Of a stretch of DNA of 64,000 nt, positions 43,275 through 52,812 are shown in pieces (position 1 is the stretch's first letter; each line of letters starts with the position of its first letter). This DNA is from Bacteriovorax sp037444575. Lineage in GTDB: Bacteria; Bdellovibrionota; Bacteriovoracia; Bacteriovoracales; Bacteriovoracaceae. Under the pieces are notes generated by a model. That model did no database searches. It saw only the letters and a list, made by a program, of their open reading frames with translations, and was not told the origin of the DNA. The DNA lies in NCBI GenBank assembly GCA_037444575.1, contig JBBIME010000005.1:327102-391101 (forward strand), read 5' to 3'. Both the position numbers and the translations under genes were made by a program.

Positions 43275-44576
43275 ATGAATGATTTGATTTTATCTGATCA
43301 AGATTTTGCAGAATTTAGAAGTTGGCTCAACTTGAACCTTGATGGGCTTACTTGGCAAGGACGATTTAAAAAAGAATTTGAATTGTTCTGGGAATCTTTT
43401 TTTGAAGATAAGCTGACATTTAGAAAATTGATAGAGCGTTTTGACTATGCTTATTCACAAGTTCATATCGGCTCGCTCTCATCATGGTTCTTATGGCTTC
43501 GCGATAAATTTATCAGTTACATTTTTATTTTTAAAAATCAAAGCATTGAGCAAATTGCTCTTGAGACGGGGCTTTCTCCCTCTGTTGTTGCCACAATTTT
43601 AAGAAATTTTCTTTTAGATGAATATCCTCATCTCGATCAGTATTTTTCGGACGTCTTTCAAGTTGGAAACATTTTAAGTCCAAACTTAAAAGTTACATTT
43701 AATAAGATTAAGACTGATATCAATATCGCGGCTCCTGCCAATGGCTCACGTGAAGATGAAATCATGCCATCGATGGAAGTAACTCTTTTTGACGAGTGGA
43801 GTTTATTCGTCAAAAAGATGCGATCTGATTTTAGAAGTCGTCAATTTGATCTATTGAAAATTAAAGAACGTACTAGTTTTGTTAAGCAAGTGAAGATTGT
43901 TCAAGATGTTTCAGTTTTACTTCTCCTGTTTACACTTACAATTTACGGCGTAAAGCAGGTGAATGTTTGGTACGAAAAATATCTCTCGAACAAAGTCAGC
44001 ATTTATGAACCACAATTTACCTGGTTGAATAAAAGTCTCGTGTTTAAAGGTGTTGAGACTAAACCGGCCAAAGAATTTAAACTGAACTTCAATGAGATCA
44101 AAGATATTACTAAAGGTGAAAAGCTCACAGAGTTTTTTGATCCTGAAAAATACGAAGAGGAAACAGAGGTAACCCTTACCTCATTTGATAGTATCCCAAA
44201 AGATTTAAAGGGTGCTGATAAAGAACCATCACAATATGAAGGTGATTCTGAAAATCCAAATGGCTATCGCGAAACGACTGGTGGTACGACTAAAATTTAT
44301 CGTGTGATGATGACTTCAACCAATACGTACTCGGCCAGAGATAAGATCAATAAGTTGGTTGAAAAATATCAGGCTGAAGCAGTGGGAGACTCAACTCCAG
44401 GCATGGATGTACCAGGTGGTGTTTATTACAATGTTTATATCCCGAAAAAATTCTTCAAAGAGTTTATGACAGAAACGATGAAAGTTGAGCAAAGTAAACT
44501 TTTTGAAGGCAGCACCTCTAATGTCAAAAATGTTCCCGGGAAGACCCGCGTTTTCATCATGGTTAAGTCGATCTAG
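43275..44576 (+). CDS. Membrane protein with cytoplasmic HTH and periplasmic domain
   Basis: 433 residues. The N-terminal cytoplasmic half contains an HTH-like segment (SIEQIALETGLSPSVVATIL, about residues 94-113). One membrane helix follows at about 213-232, then a periplasmic domain with an acidic linker and a C-terminal fold (TSTNTYSARDKINKLVEKYQ ... FIMVKS). The plan resembles ToxR/CadC-like or anti-sigma-like transmembrane regulators, but I do not recognise a family. It starts 7 bases after the thiolase stop. Confidence 0.6.
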   Translation: MNDLILSDQDFAEFRSWLNLNLDGLTWQGRFKKEFELFWESFFEDKLTFRKLIERFDYAYSQVHIGSLSSWFLWLRDKFISYIFIFKNQSIEQIALETGLSPSVVATILRNFLLDEYPHLDQYFSDVFQVGNILSPNLKVTFNKIKTDINIAAPANGSREDEIMPSMEVTLFDEWSLFVKKMRSDFRSRQFDLLKIKERTSFVKQVKIVQDVSVLLLLFTLTIYGVKQVNVWYEKYLSNKVSIYEPQFTWLNKSLVFKGVETKPAKEFKLNFNEIKDITKGEKLTEFFDPEKYEEETEVTLTSFDSIPKDLKGADKEPSQYEGDSENPNGYRETTGGTTKIYRVMMTSTNTYSARDKINKLVEKYQAEAVGDSTPGMDVPGGVYYNVYIPKKFFKEFMTETMKVEQSKLFEGSTSNVKNVPGKTRVFIMVKSI

Positions 44577-44603
44577 TTTCATTAAATCTTGGAGGTTTCA
44601 TAA

Positions 44604-45209
44604 GTGAGAAGAAAGGATTATGAGATTTTAGATCGCGAAAAAATGTATCAATTTTTAGATTCAAGGCCAGATGGAATTCTCTCTACATTGACGAAGAACA
44701 ATTTACCTTCAATTCGCACTATGAATTTTGTTCGAATTGATGATGATGTCTATTTTCACGCAGCGAGAACTGGAGAAAAAGTTGAAGGCCTTGATAAAGC
44801 CGCTTCATTCTTAGTCTATAAGTCACTAGCAATGATTCCTTCCTATTGGTCTGATGAAAGAAGTGCTGCGCCAGCCACAACACTTTATCAATCATTAATT
44901 GTTAAAGGAAAATTTGAAAGAGTGGATGACTTCAATTTTAAGGCCAATGCCCTACAAAAGTTAATGGAGAAATTGCAACCAGAAGGAAAGTATTTGCCAT
45001 TTTTTGAAAATTTAGATTTTTATAAAAAAGAAATTGATGGCCTTTCAATTTTTCGAGTTGCTCAAAATGAAATTAGTTTCAAAGTTAAACTTGGTCAAAA
45101 TTGGAAAATGGAGAAGCGATTAAAAATTCGAGATCATTTAGTCTCCCGAGGGAGCCCTACTGATCTTGAAACGATAGATAGGATGAATGAATATGGGATT
45201 TTTAATTAG
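44604..45209 (+). CDS. Pyridoxamine 5'-phosphate oxidase-like FMN-binding protein
   Basis: 201 residues. Split beta-barrel of the PNPOx/NimA superfamily: DGILSTLTKNNLPSIRTMNFV ... VYFHAARTGEKVEGLDKAASF ... VKGKFERVDD. It could reduce or oxidise a small substrate using FMN or F420; the substrate cannot be assigned. Start GTG at 44604 preceded by GGAGG. The C-terminal half is Lys-rich. Confidence 0.78.
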   Translation: MRRKDYEILDREKMYQFLDSRPDGILSTLTKNNLPSIRTMNFVRIDDDVYFHAARTGEKVEGLDKAASFLVYKSLAMIPSYWSDERSAAPATTLYQSLIVKGKFERVDDFNFKANALQKLMEKLQPEGKYLPFFENLDFYKKEIDGLSIFRVAQNEISFKVKLGQNWKMEKRLKIRDHLVSRGSPTDLETIDRMNEYGIFN

Positions 45210-45212
45210 CCC

Positions 45213-45758
45213 TTACATACTTCCATCTGGAATTTCATAGAGACCCTTTAATTTTCGAAGCAACACGTGCGATTTGCCTAAATAGTACCATTGACGGAAA
45301 AAACCAATCGTCATAGCGATGATGAAACCTAATACAACTCCAGAGTGAGTTGTCTTTTGAACAAGTCCTGTATCGTGAGCGCCACCTAGTAGAAAGGCAA
45401 TCATTCCCAAAATCAACATCATAAAAGTCCATGGGATTGTTTGTCGTTTGCAGCGGTCAGCATCTTCAACAAACTTTTTTGTTTTTTCAATGTAGGGAGT
45501 TAAATCGGCAGGTGGATTCTCAAAAAGTTCATTTAGATTTGTACCAGAGCTTACGATTGAGTAAACATTGTTTGTTAAACGTGAAACACCAATGAAATAG
45601 AACATAACAAAGGCCTGAGCAAAAATTGTGTAGATGAAGGTCGGAATAGCAATCTGGATATGACTAAAAGGTAAATGAACAATCTTTAACGCTAGCAGCG
45701 CAGTTAGAAAGACACTAGCGATCATCAGAACTATTAATGTGCGAAGTAAGTAGGCCAT
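45213..45758 (-). CDS. Four-helix membrane protein of unknown function
   Basis: 181 residues. Two membrane helices at the start (about 5-25 and 35-58) are separated by a cytoplasmic helical stretch (about 62-105) from two more (about 108-125 and 138-155). No recognised family. It is divergent from the HEAT-repeat gene that starts the respiratory cluster, and convergent with the PNPOx gene by 3 bases. Confidence 0.6.
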   Translation of the reverse strand: MAYLLRTLIVLMIASVFLTALLALKIVHLPFSHIQIAIPTFIYTIFAQAFVMFYFIGVSRLTNNVYSIVSSGTNLNELFENPPADLTPYIEKTKKFVEDADRCKRQTIPWTFMMLILGMIAFLLGGAHDTGLVQKTTHSGVVLGFIIAMTIGFFRQWYYLGKSHVLLRKLKGLYEIPDGSM

Positions 45759-45871
45759 ATTTTCTCTCTCGAAGAATTCAATTCAATTGTCATAATAATG
45801 TAGATTTGCTATTTATCATTCTAATCATTGGTACGAAACAATAATTTTAAAAGCAATCCATAGGTGAGTGC

Positions 45872-46744
45872 ATGTCGACGCCTCAGCAGACGCAAAAAAA
45901 AATACTCGAGAATCCTTTTGTTGGAAGTCTGGTTGTTCCTATTGCGATTGTCCTAGTTGGTGCCATAATTATTTTCGGTATCACTAAAATGCTCTCTTCA
46001 GAGCGCTCTTACAAAGATCTTGTTGAAGAAATCCAATCAAAGACTTTTGGAAATAAGTGGGTTGCTGCTTACGAGCTTTCAAAACAAATCAACTCTTCTC
46101 AGATTCCTCAATCTGATTACCCTTGGCTTGTAAGCAACTTAACTGATGCCTATAAAAACTCAATCGATCCAAGAACTCGCGGTTTTATTATTGCTGCCCT
46201 CGGTGCGTTAAGAACTGACTTGGCGCTTCCAACTTTAGAGACTGGCCTCTCCGATGTTGATCTCGATGTTAAGTTTCATGCGATAGTTTCTCTGGCCAAT
46301 ATGCCTAAGGGAATTAAGTTTGATTGGTCAAAAGTGATTGAGCTTCTTAAATCTGACAAGCCAATCCTGAAGCAAGCATCAACTCTTGCTCTTGCAACTC
46401 ACATGGTTCCAGAGGCGCAGGCCCCTATCAAAGATCTTCTGATGGATCCAAGCTCTGTAATAAAGTACGCTGCAGCAACGGCGCTCATTAACTATAAGGA
46501 CGACAACTCGATCCCGGTTCTAAAGGAAATTTTGTTAATTCCATATCCAGCGGCAACGGCCCGTGTTCTTCCTCCGGCCCTCGATGCCCAACAGATCACA
46601 GATCTAAAGTTAAGTGTGTTAAGTACGCTGCAAAAAAATAATTGGGCAGCGGTGAACGATATAATCTTAGAAGTAGCGAACAAAGATTCAAACAATTCTG
46701 TAGCAACAAAAGCAAAGGAAGTGTTAAATCTATTGAAAAAATAG
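45872..46744 (+). CDS. HEAT-repeat protein with N-terminal membrane anchor
   Basis: 290 residues: a short start, one membrane helix (about 18-40), then tandem alpha-helical HEAT-like repeats (RGFIIAALGALRTDLALPTL ... VKFHAIVSLANMP ... IKYAAATALINYKDDNSIPVL). It is placed immediately before the Rieske gene, so a role in assembling or stabilising the bc complex is inferred. No catalytic motifs. Confidence 0.75.
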   Translation: MSTPQQTQKKILENPFVGSLVVPIAIVLVGAIIIFGITKMLSSERSYKDLVEEIQSKTFGNKWVAAYELSKQINSSQIPQSDYPWLVSNLTDAYKNSIDPRTRGFIIAALGALRTDLALPTLETGLSDVDLDVKFHAIVSLANMPKGIKFDWSKVIELLKSDKPILKQASTLALATHMVPEAQAPIKDLLMDPSSVIKYAAATALINYKDDNSIPVLKEILLIPYPAATARVLPPALDAQQITDLKLSVLSTLQKNNWAAVNDIILEVANKDSNNSVATKAKEVLNLLKK

Positions 46745-46858
46745 AAGAACATTCGCATAATCTAAGTACTGATTTTTTTAATAATAAACTGCTGAACTTA
46801 AGGCCTTACAGATGAAGGCATTAATAGTTCGGCATTTTGCGTCTTATAAGGATACGAT

Positions 46859-47362
46859 ATGGGCGAAGATACAAAACAAAGTTTAAATCGTCGTGAATTT
46901 TTTAGTTACTTAACAGTTGGGTGGGTAATGTTTACGGCAGCAGTAGGTGGACTTCTCAGTCTTGCTTTCAGATTCTCTTATCCCAATGTAAATTTCGAAC
47001 CAGAAATGGAATTTCTTGCAGGAACTCCTGGTGATTATGCAGCTGGAGTAGATGAGCGTTGGAAAAATAGCTATGGAGTATGGATGGTAAAACAAGAGGG
47101 AAAACTTGTTGCACTTTCAAACATCTGTACACACTTAGGATGTATTCCAAACTGGCTTCCTGCTGAATTAAAATTCAAATGTCCATGCCATGGTTCAGGT
47201 TACTACATGAGTGGTGTTAACTTTGAAGGTCCAGCACCAAGACCACTTGAAAGATATAAAATTTCTCTCCTACCAAATGGAAGCATTAGAGTAGATAAGA
47301 CGAAAGTTTTCCGTCAGGAAAAAGGCGAGTGGGATAACCCAGATTCATTCTTAGCTGTTTAA
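46859..47362 (+). CDS. Rieske iron-sulfur protein of the quinol:cytochrome c reductase
   Basis: 167 residues: an N-terminal anchor with a twin-Arg-like NRREFFSYL start and one membrane helix, then the [2Fe-2S] fold with ligands in CTHLGC and CPCHGS. It accepts electrons from (mena)quinol at the outer face. The RBS is AAGGATACG. It begins the bc operon proper and is followed by the split cytochrome b. Confidence 0.93.
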   Translation: MGEDTKQSLNRREFFSYLTVGWVMFTAAVGGLLSLAFRFSYPNVNFEPEMEFLAGTPGDYAAGVDERWKNSYGVWMVKQEGKLVALSNICTHLGCIPNWLPAELKFKCPCHGSGYYMSGVNFEGPAPRPLERYKISLLPNGSIRVDKTKVFRQEKGEWDNPDSFLAV

Positions 47363-47401
47363 TCTTAAGTAAAAATATTTTTTGTAAGAAGGTTTTTAAA
47401 A

Positions 47402-48184
47402 ATGTCAGACAAAGGAATCGCAAAAAAAGTTCGAGAGACCCAAGTTTGGAAATCAATTTTCAGACATGGTCCACCAGACAATGCTAGAAACAGAGCTGCT
47501 GTTATTGCAGGAAACGTGTTTCTTCACCTTCACCCAATTAAGTTAAAAAAATCAGGAGTTCAACTCGGATACACATGGTGTATGGGGGGACTTACATTTT
47601 TTATCTTTTTAGCTCTTACTGTGACAGGACTTCTTTTGATGTTCTACTACAGACCAACAGCTGAATACGCTTTCAACGATATCGTCGCTCTTAGAGAACA
47701 CGTGCCTCTAGGAATTATGCGCGAGATTCACCGTTGGGGAGCTCACGCTATGGTTATCACTGTTTGGCTTCACATGTTCCGCGTATTTATGACTGGATCA
47801 TATAAACCACCTCGCGAATTCAACTGGGGTGTAGGTGTAATCCTTCTTGTATTAACTCTTCTTCTTTCATTCACAGGTTATCTTCTTCCATGGGATCAGC
47901 TTGCTATTTGGGCGATTACGGTTGGTTCGAACATGGCAAAAGCAACTCCATTCCTTGGTAATGGTGGTCCAGGAGCAATGCTTGCTAGAATTGGTGACTT
48001 TGTAATGGTTTCTGATAAAAACGACGTTCGTTTCCAACTTTTAGGGGGACGTTTTGTAGGTGAGCCTGCTCTTCTACGTTTTTATATTCTTCACTGTGTA
48101 TTCATCCCACTAGTTGTTGGTGTGTTGATTGCTGTTCACTTCTGGAGAGTAAGAAAAGACGGTGGTATTTCAGCTCCGCTTTAA
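47402..48184 (+). CDS. Cytochrome b6-like subunit of the quinol reductase
   Basis: 260 residues with four haem-bearing membrane helices. Haem ligands lie in HRWGAHAMVITVWLH (13 residues between His) and HCVFIPLVVGVLIAVH (14 between, the b6 spacing). The motif YTWCMGGLTFF keeps the Cys that, in cytochrome b6 and Bacillus QcrB, covalently binds an extra haem c (YCLGG/YCFGG). This supports a b6f/menaquinol-type complex rather than a mitochondrial-type bc1. A QLAIWAITVGSN segment corresponds to the quinol-oxidation region. Followed by subunit IV. Confidence 0.9.
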   Translation: MSDKGIAKKVRETQVWKSIFRHGPPDNARNRAAVIAGNVFLHLHPIKLKKSGVQLGYTWCMGGLTFFIFLALTVTGLLLMFYYRPTAEYAFNDIVALREHVPLGIMREIHRWGAHAMVITVWLHMFRVFMTGSYKPPREFNWGVGVILLVLTLLLSFTGYLLPWDQLAIWAITVGSNMAKATPFLGNGGPGAMLARIGDFVMVSDKNDVRFQLLGGRFVGEPALLRFYILHCVFIPLVVGVLIAVHFWRVRKDGGISAPL

Positions 48185-48224
48185 TTTAATTTTTTGAGCA
48201 CTTGTACTATTAAGGAAAATAGAA

Positions 48225-49307
48225 ATGCTAAGAGAACTCATTAACAGATTATCGGATCCAATTATCTCCTTTCCATTGGCGACATTTGGTTTCTACTTAA
48301 TGCTTAAACATTACAAATTTGTTGGGACAAAAAAATTTGCTAAATGGTCAGTTGGAATACTGATTCCCGTTGTGGCATGGTTTTTAGCTGATCCTAACTT
48401 TTTTTCAATTATTAAAACTCCAGATAATATTCCAATCATTATTCTTCTTGTATTAGTTGGATTCTTAACTTGGTACGCGATCTACAGAGCCGCTGAAAAC
48501 GACACACGTATTGAAGCAGGGCTTGGACCTCTAGAAGGAACGCCTGAAAATCGTGAAAAAGTTTGGTCATGGCCAAATCTCGTTTACTCAGAATTATTTG
48601 CAATCATCGCGTGTACGGCTTTCTTGGTTATTTGGGCGATTATCTTTAAAGCTCCACTTGAAGAACCAGCCAACCCGACATGGGCACCAAACCCGGCAAA
48701 AGCTCCATGGTACTTCCTCGGTCTTCAAGAAATGCTTGTATACTTTGACCCTTGGATGGCCGGTGTTGTTCTTCCAGGTATTATCGTTGCTGGTCTTATT
48801 GCTGTTCCTTATATTGATACTAATCCAAAAGGAAATGGTTACTTCACATTTAGTGAGAGAAAAATGGCCATCACTTCCTTCCTTTTTGGATGGCTTGTTC
48901 TTTGGGTTTACCTCATTATCGTTGGGGTATTCTTAAGAGGTCCAAACTGGACATTCTATGGACCATTCGAATTTTGGGATCTTCACAAGGTTGTCTCTTC
49001 TTTCAACGTCAACCTTTCAGAAATCATCTGGATTAAAATGCTTAATATGGGACTGCCAAAAAATCTAATTCTCAGAGAGATTTTTGGTATCGTTTCTTCA
49101 CTTGCTTATATCCTTGTTCTTCCTCCTTGGATTGCAAAAGCTACTAAGGCTGGTCGCAAACTTTTCGAGGACCTTGGTTCAATCCGTTACTACATTTTTA
49201 TGTTTTTATTATTAATGATGATGAGCTTACCAATAAAGATGATTCTTCGTTGGTTATTCAGCTTGAAATACATTGTGGCCCTTCCAGAGTGGGAACTTAA
49301 CCTCTGA
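48225..49307 (+). CDS. Subunit IV-like C-terminal half of cytochrome b
   Basis: 360 residues, about eight membrane helices. The Qo-site motif corresponding to PEWY reads KAPWYFLGLQEML, a form found in deltaproteobacterial-type menaquinol reductases. It is longer than plant subunit IV because of extra N- and C-terminal helices. Together with the b6-like gene it makes the split cytochrome b. RBS AAGGAAAATAG. Confidence 0.87.
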   Translation: MLRELINRLSDPIISFPLATFGFYLMLKHYKFVGTKKFAKWSVGILIPVVAWFLADPNFFSIIKTPDNIPIIILLVLVGFLTWYAIYRAAENDTRIEAGLGPLEGTPENREKVWSWPNLVYSELFAIIACTAFLVIWAIIFKAPLEEPANPTWAPNPAKAPWYFLGLQEMLVYFDPWMAGVVLPGIIVAGLIAVPYIDTNPKGNGYFTFSERKMAITSFLFGWLVLWVYLIIVGVFLRGPNWTFYGPFEFWDLHKVVSSFNVNLSEIIWIKMLNMGLPKNLILREIFGIVSSLAYILVLPPWIAKATKAGRKLFEDLGSIRYYIFMFLLLMMMSLPIKMILRWLFSLKYIVALPEWELNL

Positions 49308-49358
49308 TTCGTGGCTAAAAAGCAATTTAGATTTTTTTACTTTTAAGGATTGATATAT

Positions 49359-52172
49359 ATGAGCGAGAAAAAAGAACCAGGAATGGCATATAATATGTCA
49401 AAAATGCACAAGATTATGGCGATCTTGTCATTTATCTTTTTCATTACGACGATGTGGGTATTCCTTGATGACTACATCAGACCATGGAAGGCTATTCAAG
49501 TTGAAGCTCTTCAAATTCAACGTCGTCACACAGAAGCAGACATTAAAGCAGCCGCAAAAGAAATCGACGCCACTAAACTTGCTGAACTTCAAAAGAATTT
49601 AGCAAAAGGTGAAGAGGTTGTAAGTACTCGTAAAAAAGACATCTCTAAAGCTGAAGATGAACTAAAAGATGTTTTAAAAAGAATTAAGGCTCAAAATATT
49701 CAAAATGGTGTTTTAAACGCTGATTCCACAGCTGTTAATTACCAATATGAAGCAGCTTCTTCTGAAGGGAATGCAAAAGAAGCGGCTAAAAAATTAGCAG
49801 AGCTTACAAAGTTAAAGAATGATTTCGCAGAAGGGAAAAACAATCTAAAAGCTTACCAAGCTGAAGAAAAACAAATTCGCGAAAAACTAGCAGAGTTGAA
49901 TAAAGAAGTCCTGGTCTCAGAAAAAGGGATTAAAGACTTAACAATGAAGCTCAATCTATTAGAGATGGCAAAAAAGCAAACGGATATCACTCCGCTTTTT
50001 GCTTTAAGAAACATGCCATTTCTCGATTATCTTGATCCAACAATTAAAATTCGTCAGATCGTTATCAACAATGTCACTGACGACCGTTATTTCAGACAAG
50101 TTCCTAAAGTTGATCGTTGTATTACTTGTCACACTTTTATTGATCAACCAGGTTACGAAAAAGAAAAAAATCCGTTTAGAACTCACCCTAAACTAAACCT
50201 CATGGTTGGACTTGGATCTCCACACGCAATGGCACAAACAGGATGTACTGCTTGCCACGGTGGTGAAGGTCACAGAGTGAACGATTTCAATTCACCAGCT
50301 CACGTTCCAGATGGTGAGAAACAAGAAAAAGAATGGGTACAAAAATACGGATGGAAAATGCCTCACCATGTGGCTTCTCCAATGCTAAAGCTTTCTCAAA
50401 CAGAAGCAGGATGTGTTAAGTGTCACGGTGGTGTTGAATTAATTAAAGGCGCAACTGTTCTCAACGAAGGTAGAAGGGCCATTGAATCATATGGCTGTTA
50501 TGCTTGTCACAAAATTGCAGGATGGGGAGAAAACAAAAGAAAGCCAGGACCTTCACTTCTTAAAATCGCTGGAAAAGTTGATAAAGAATGGTTTAAGTCT
50601 TGGGTCTGGGAGCCGCGTTCGTTTAACAAGCATTCAAGAATGCCTGGATTCTTTAGACAGTCAAACAACTCTAAACCAGAATTTGTTCGTTACAATATGG
50701 CCGAAGTTAATGCCATCGCCGAATACATCTGGGATAAATCAAAACCATATGCTCCAACTGAAAAATTCCATCCAGGAAATGCTGAGAATGGAAAGAAAAT
50801 CATTTCACAAGTGGGATGTTTAGGTTGTCACGGAGTTGATGGACTAGAAGATCAATCAAATAAAATTAAAGCCGGAGCCGCTCCTTGGTTAACAGGACTT
50901 GGTTCAAAAGTTCAACCAGACTGGCTTGTGACTTGGCTCAAAAAACCAAATCACTATCAAGAAGATACAATCATGCCTTCACTTCGCCTAAGCGATAGCG
51001 AAGCAAATGATATTGCGACTTATCTTCTTTCACTTAAAAATAAATCTTTCGAAGGGCTAAAGTTCGAAGCGCTTGATACGAAAGCACGCGATGAGATCCT
51101 TACAGATTACATGTCTGCTTTTGATACTAAAGCTTCAGCAGCTGCAAAAGTAGCGAAGATGGGTGATCGCGAGAAAACTCTTGATCTTGGAAAACGCTCA
51201 ATCGGTAAATACGGATGTTTCTCTTGTCACAATATCGAAGGTTTTGACGGAGTTGCTCCTATCGGACCAGAGCTTACAAAAGAAGGATCAAAACCAGTTA
51301 CACAATTCTTCTTCGGTATTCAACATCAGGTACCTAAAGAGAGAGATGCGTTTATTACGACTCACCTTCAAAATCCAAGGATTTGGGATATTGGAATTGA
51401 TAAAGCATTCAACGCTCTAAACAGAATGCCAAATTTCTATATGAGTGAAGCAGAAGCTAAGAAGATTACAATCGCTCTTCTTGGACAAACAGCAGACGTT
51501 GTTCCTATGGCCGGAATGAAAAACTACACGGCTGGAGAAGCGCTTTACAACAATGCAATGAAAGTTGCTGGTAAATACAATTGTATGGGATGTCACCAAA
51601 TTGATACTTTAAGAGGAGATATCTTAAAAGGTTATGCTGATGATATTAACCAAGGTCCACCTCGTTTAGTAAACGAAGGTCATCGTATTCAAACTCCTTG
51701 GTTCTACAATTTCTTAGCGGCCCCTACACCAATTAGACCTTGGCTTTCTATTAGAATGCCAACGTTCAATATGAGTGTTGAAGAAAGAAATATTTTGATT
51801 GCAGGATTCCAGCAAGGAGCTAAGCAACCTACATTTGAAGAACCAGAAACAGCTGTGAAGTGGGAACCAGGAGAGCGCGAAGGTGCAGTAAAACTTTGGA
51901 ACTCATATAACTGTGTTTCGTGTCACTCGATTGGATTTGCTAAAACAACTCCATTGGCACCAGATCTACATGCAGCTTCGAAGAGACTTCGTCCTTCTTG
52001 GGTAAAATTGTGGTTAACCGATCCACAAAAAGTTCTTCCAGGAACAACAATGCCAAGTTTCTTTGGTGATGACGGAAAAACTCCAGTTGATCCAAGTATC
52101 TTCGGTGGAGATGCTGCAAAACAAATTGATGCTCTTACAAAATATGTAATTGAATTTGGATTAAAGAAATAA
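49359..52172 (+). CDS. Octahaem c-type cytochrome with N-terminal coiled coil
   Basis: 937 residues. One membrane helix near the N-terminus is followed by an extracytoplasmic coiled coil (about 50-210) and then eight CxxCH haem motifs: CITCH (254), CTACH (296), CVKCH (352), CYACH (380), CLGCH (487), CFSCH (620), CMGCH (742) and CVSCH (852). It probably takes the cytochrome c1/f role and also carries electrons toward the oxidase, a large multihaem replacement for a simple c1. Start ATG at 49359 with AAGGA upstream; the TTG at 49350 is less likely. It follows subunit IV and precedes an oxidase subunit III homologue. Confidence 0.9.
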   Translation: MSEKKEPGMAYNMSKMHKIMAILSFIFFITTMWVFLDDYIRPWKAIQVEALQIQRRHTEADIKAAAKEIDATKLAELQKNLAKGEEVVSTRKKDISKAEDELKDVLKRIKAQNIQNGVLNADSTAVNYQYEAASSEGNAKEAAKKLAELTKLKNDFAEGKNNLKAYQAEEKQIREKLAELNKEVLVSEKGIKDLTMKLNLLEMAKKQTDITPLFALRNMPFLDYLDPTIKIRQIVINNVTDDRYFRQVPKVDRCITCHTFIDQPGYEKEKNPFRTHPKLNLMVGLGSPHAMAQTGCTACHGGEGHRVNDFNSPAHVPDGEKQEKEWVQKYGWKMPHHVASPMLKLSQTEAGCVKCHGGVELIKGATVLNEGRRAIESYGCYACHKIAGWGENKRKPGPSLLKIAGKVDKEWFKSWVWEPRSFNKHSRMPGFFRQSNNSKPEFVRYNMAEVNAIAEYIWDKSKPYAPTEKFHPGNAENGKKIISQVGCLGCHGVDGLEDQSNKIKAGAAPWLTGLGSKVQPDWLVTWLKKPNHYQEDTIMPSLRLSDSEANDIATYLLSLKNKSFEGLKFEALDTKARDEILTDYMSAFDTKASAAAKVAKMGDREKTLDLGKRSIGKYGCFSCHNIEGFDGVAPIGPELTKEGSKPVTQFFFGIQHQVPKERDAFITTHLQNPRIWDIGIDKAFNALNRMPNFYMSEAEAKKITIALLGQTADVVPMAGMKNYTAGEALYNNAMKVAGKYNCMGCHQIDTLRGDILKGYADDINQGPPRLVNEGHRIQTPWFYNFLAAPTPIRPWLSIRMPTFNMSVEERNILIAGFQQGAKQPTFEEPETAVKWEPGEREGAVKLWNSYNCVSCHSIGFAKTTPLAPDLHAASKRLRPSWVKLWLTDPQKVLPGTTMPSFFGDDGKTPVDPSIFGGDAAKQIDALTKYVIEFGLKK

Positions 52173-52189
52173 GTTAAGGAGAAAAGTAT

Positions 52190-52810
52190 ATGGGCCACGC
52201 TCACTCTCATGAAGGACCTGTAGTTTACAACGACGAGCAATTTGGAAAGGCCAGTCCTGGAAAAATTGGAATGTGGTTATTCCTTGTTACAGATGCGATG
52301 TCATTTTCAGGTTTCTTAATTGCTTATGCTGCTTTAAGAGTGACTAGAGACTGGCCAACACCTTCACATGCACTGGGAGGAGTTGGGCTTTCAGGTTTCA
52401 TGACATTTCTTCTAATCTGTAGTTCAGTGTCGATGGTTTTAACAATCGATGCTTGTAAGCAAAAAAATAGAAACGCAATGCTTAAGTGGTTGCTGTTCAC
52501 AATCTTTGGTGGAGCTTCATTTCTTGGAATTCAAGCATATGAGTACACTCATTTGATTGGTCACATGGGTATGAGTTTTAATTCATATGCTCATGGAACA
52601 AGTCTTTTTGCTTCTACTTTCTTTTCAATTACAGGTTTTCACGGGCTTCACGTTCTATCGGGTGTGATTTATCTAATCGTCATGTTCATTCATGCTTACA
52701 GAGGTGATTTTGACCATGGAGAATACAATCAACTTGAGATCGCAGGTCTTTTCTGGCACTTTGTCGATTTAGTTTGGATTCTCGTTTTCACTTTTGTTTA
52801 TCTTTTATAA
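52190..52810 (+). CDS. Cytochrome c oxidase subunit III family protein (copy 1)
   Basis: 206 residues, five membrane helices, with subunit III features: FGKASPGKIGMWLFLVTDAM, TGFHGLHVLSGVIYL and FWHFVDLVWILVF. The His-rich N-terminus (MGHAHSHEG) may bind metal. It lies between the octahaem cytochrome and DUF420 genes, far from the CtaC/CtaD pair, and a second subunit III-like gene lies at 60435. Both may belong to the same oxidase, or this one may form part of a bc-oxidase supercomplex. Confidence 0.87.
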   Translation: MGHAHSHEGPVVYNDEQFGKASPGKIGMWLFLVTDAMSFSGFLIAYAALRVTRDWPTPSHALGGVGLSGFMTFLLICSSVSMVLTIDACKQKNRNAMLKWLLFTIFGGASFLGIQAYEYTHLIGHMGMSFNSYAHGTSLFASTFFSITGFHGLHVLSGVIYLIVMFIHAYRGDFDHGEYNQLEIAGLFWHFVDLVWILVFTFVYLL

Positions 52811-52812
52811 TT

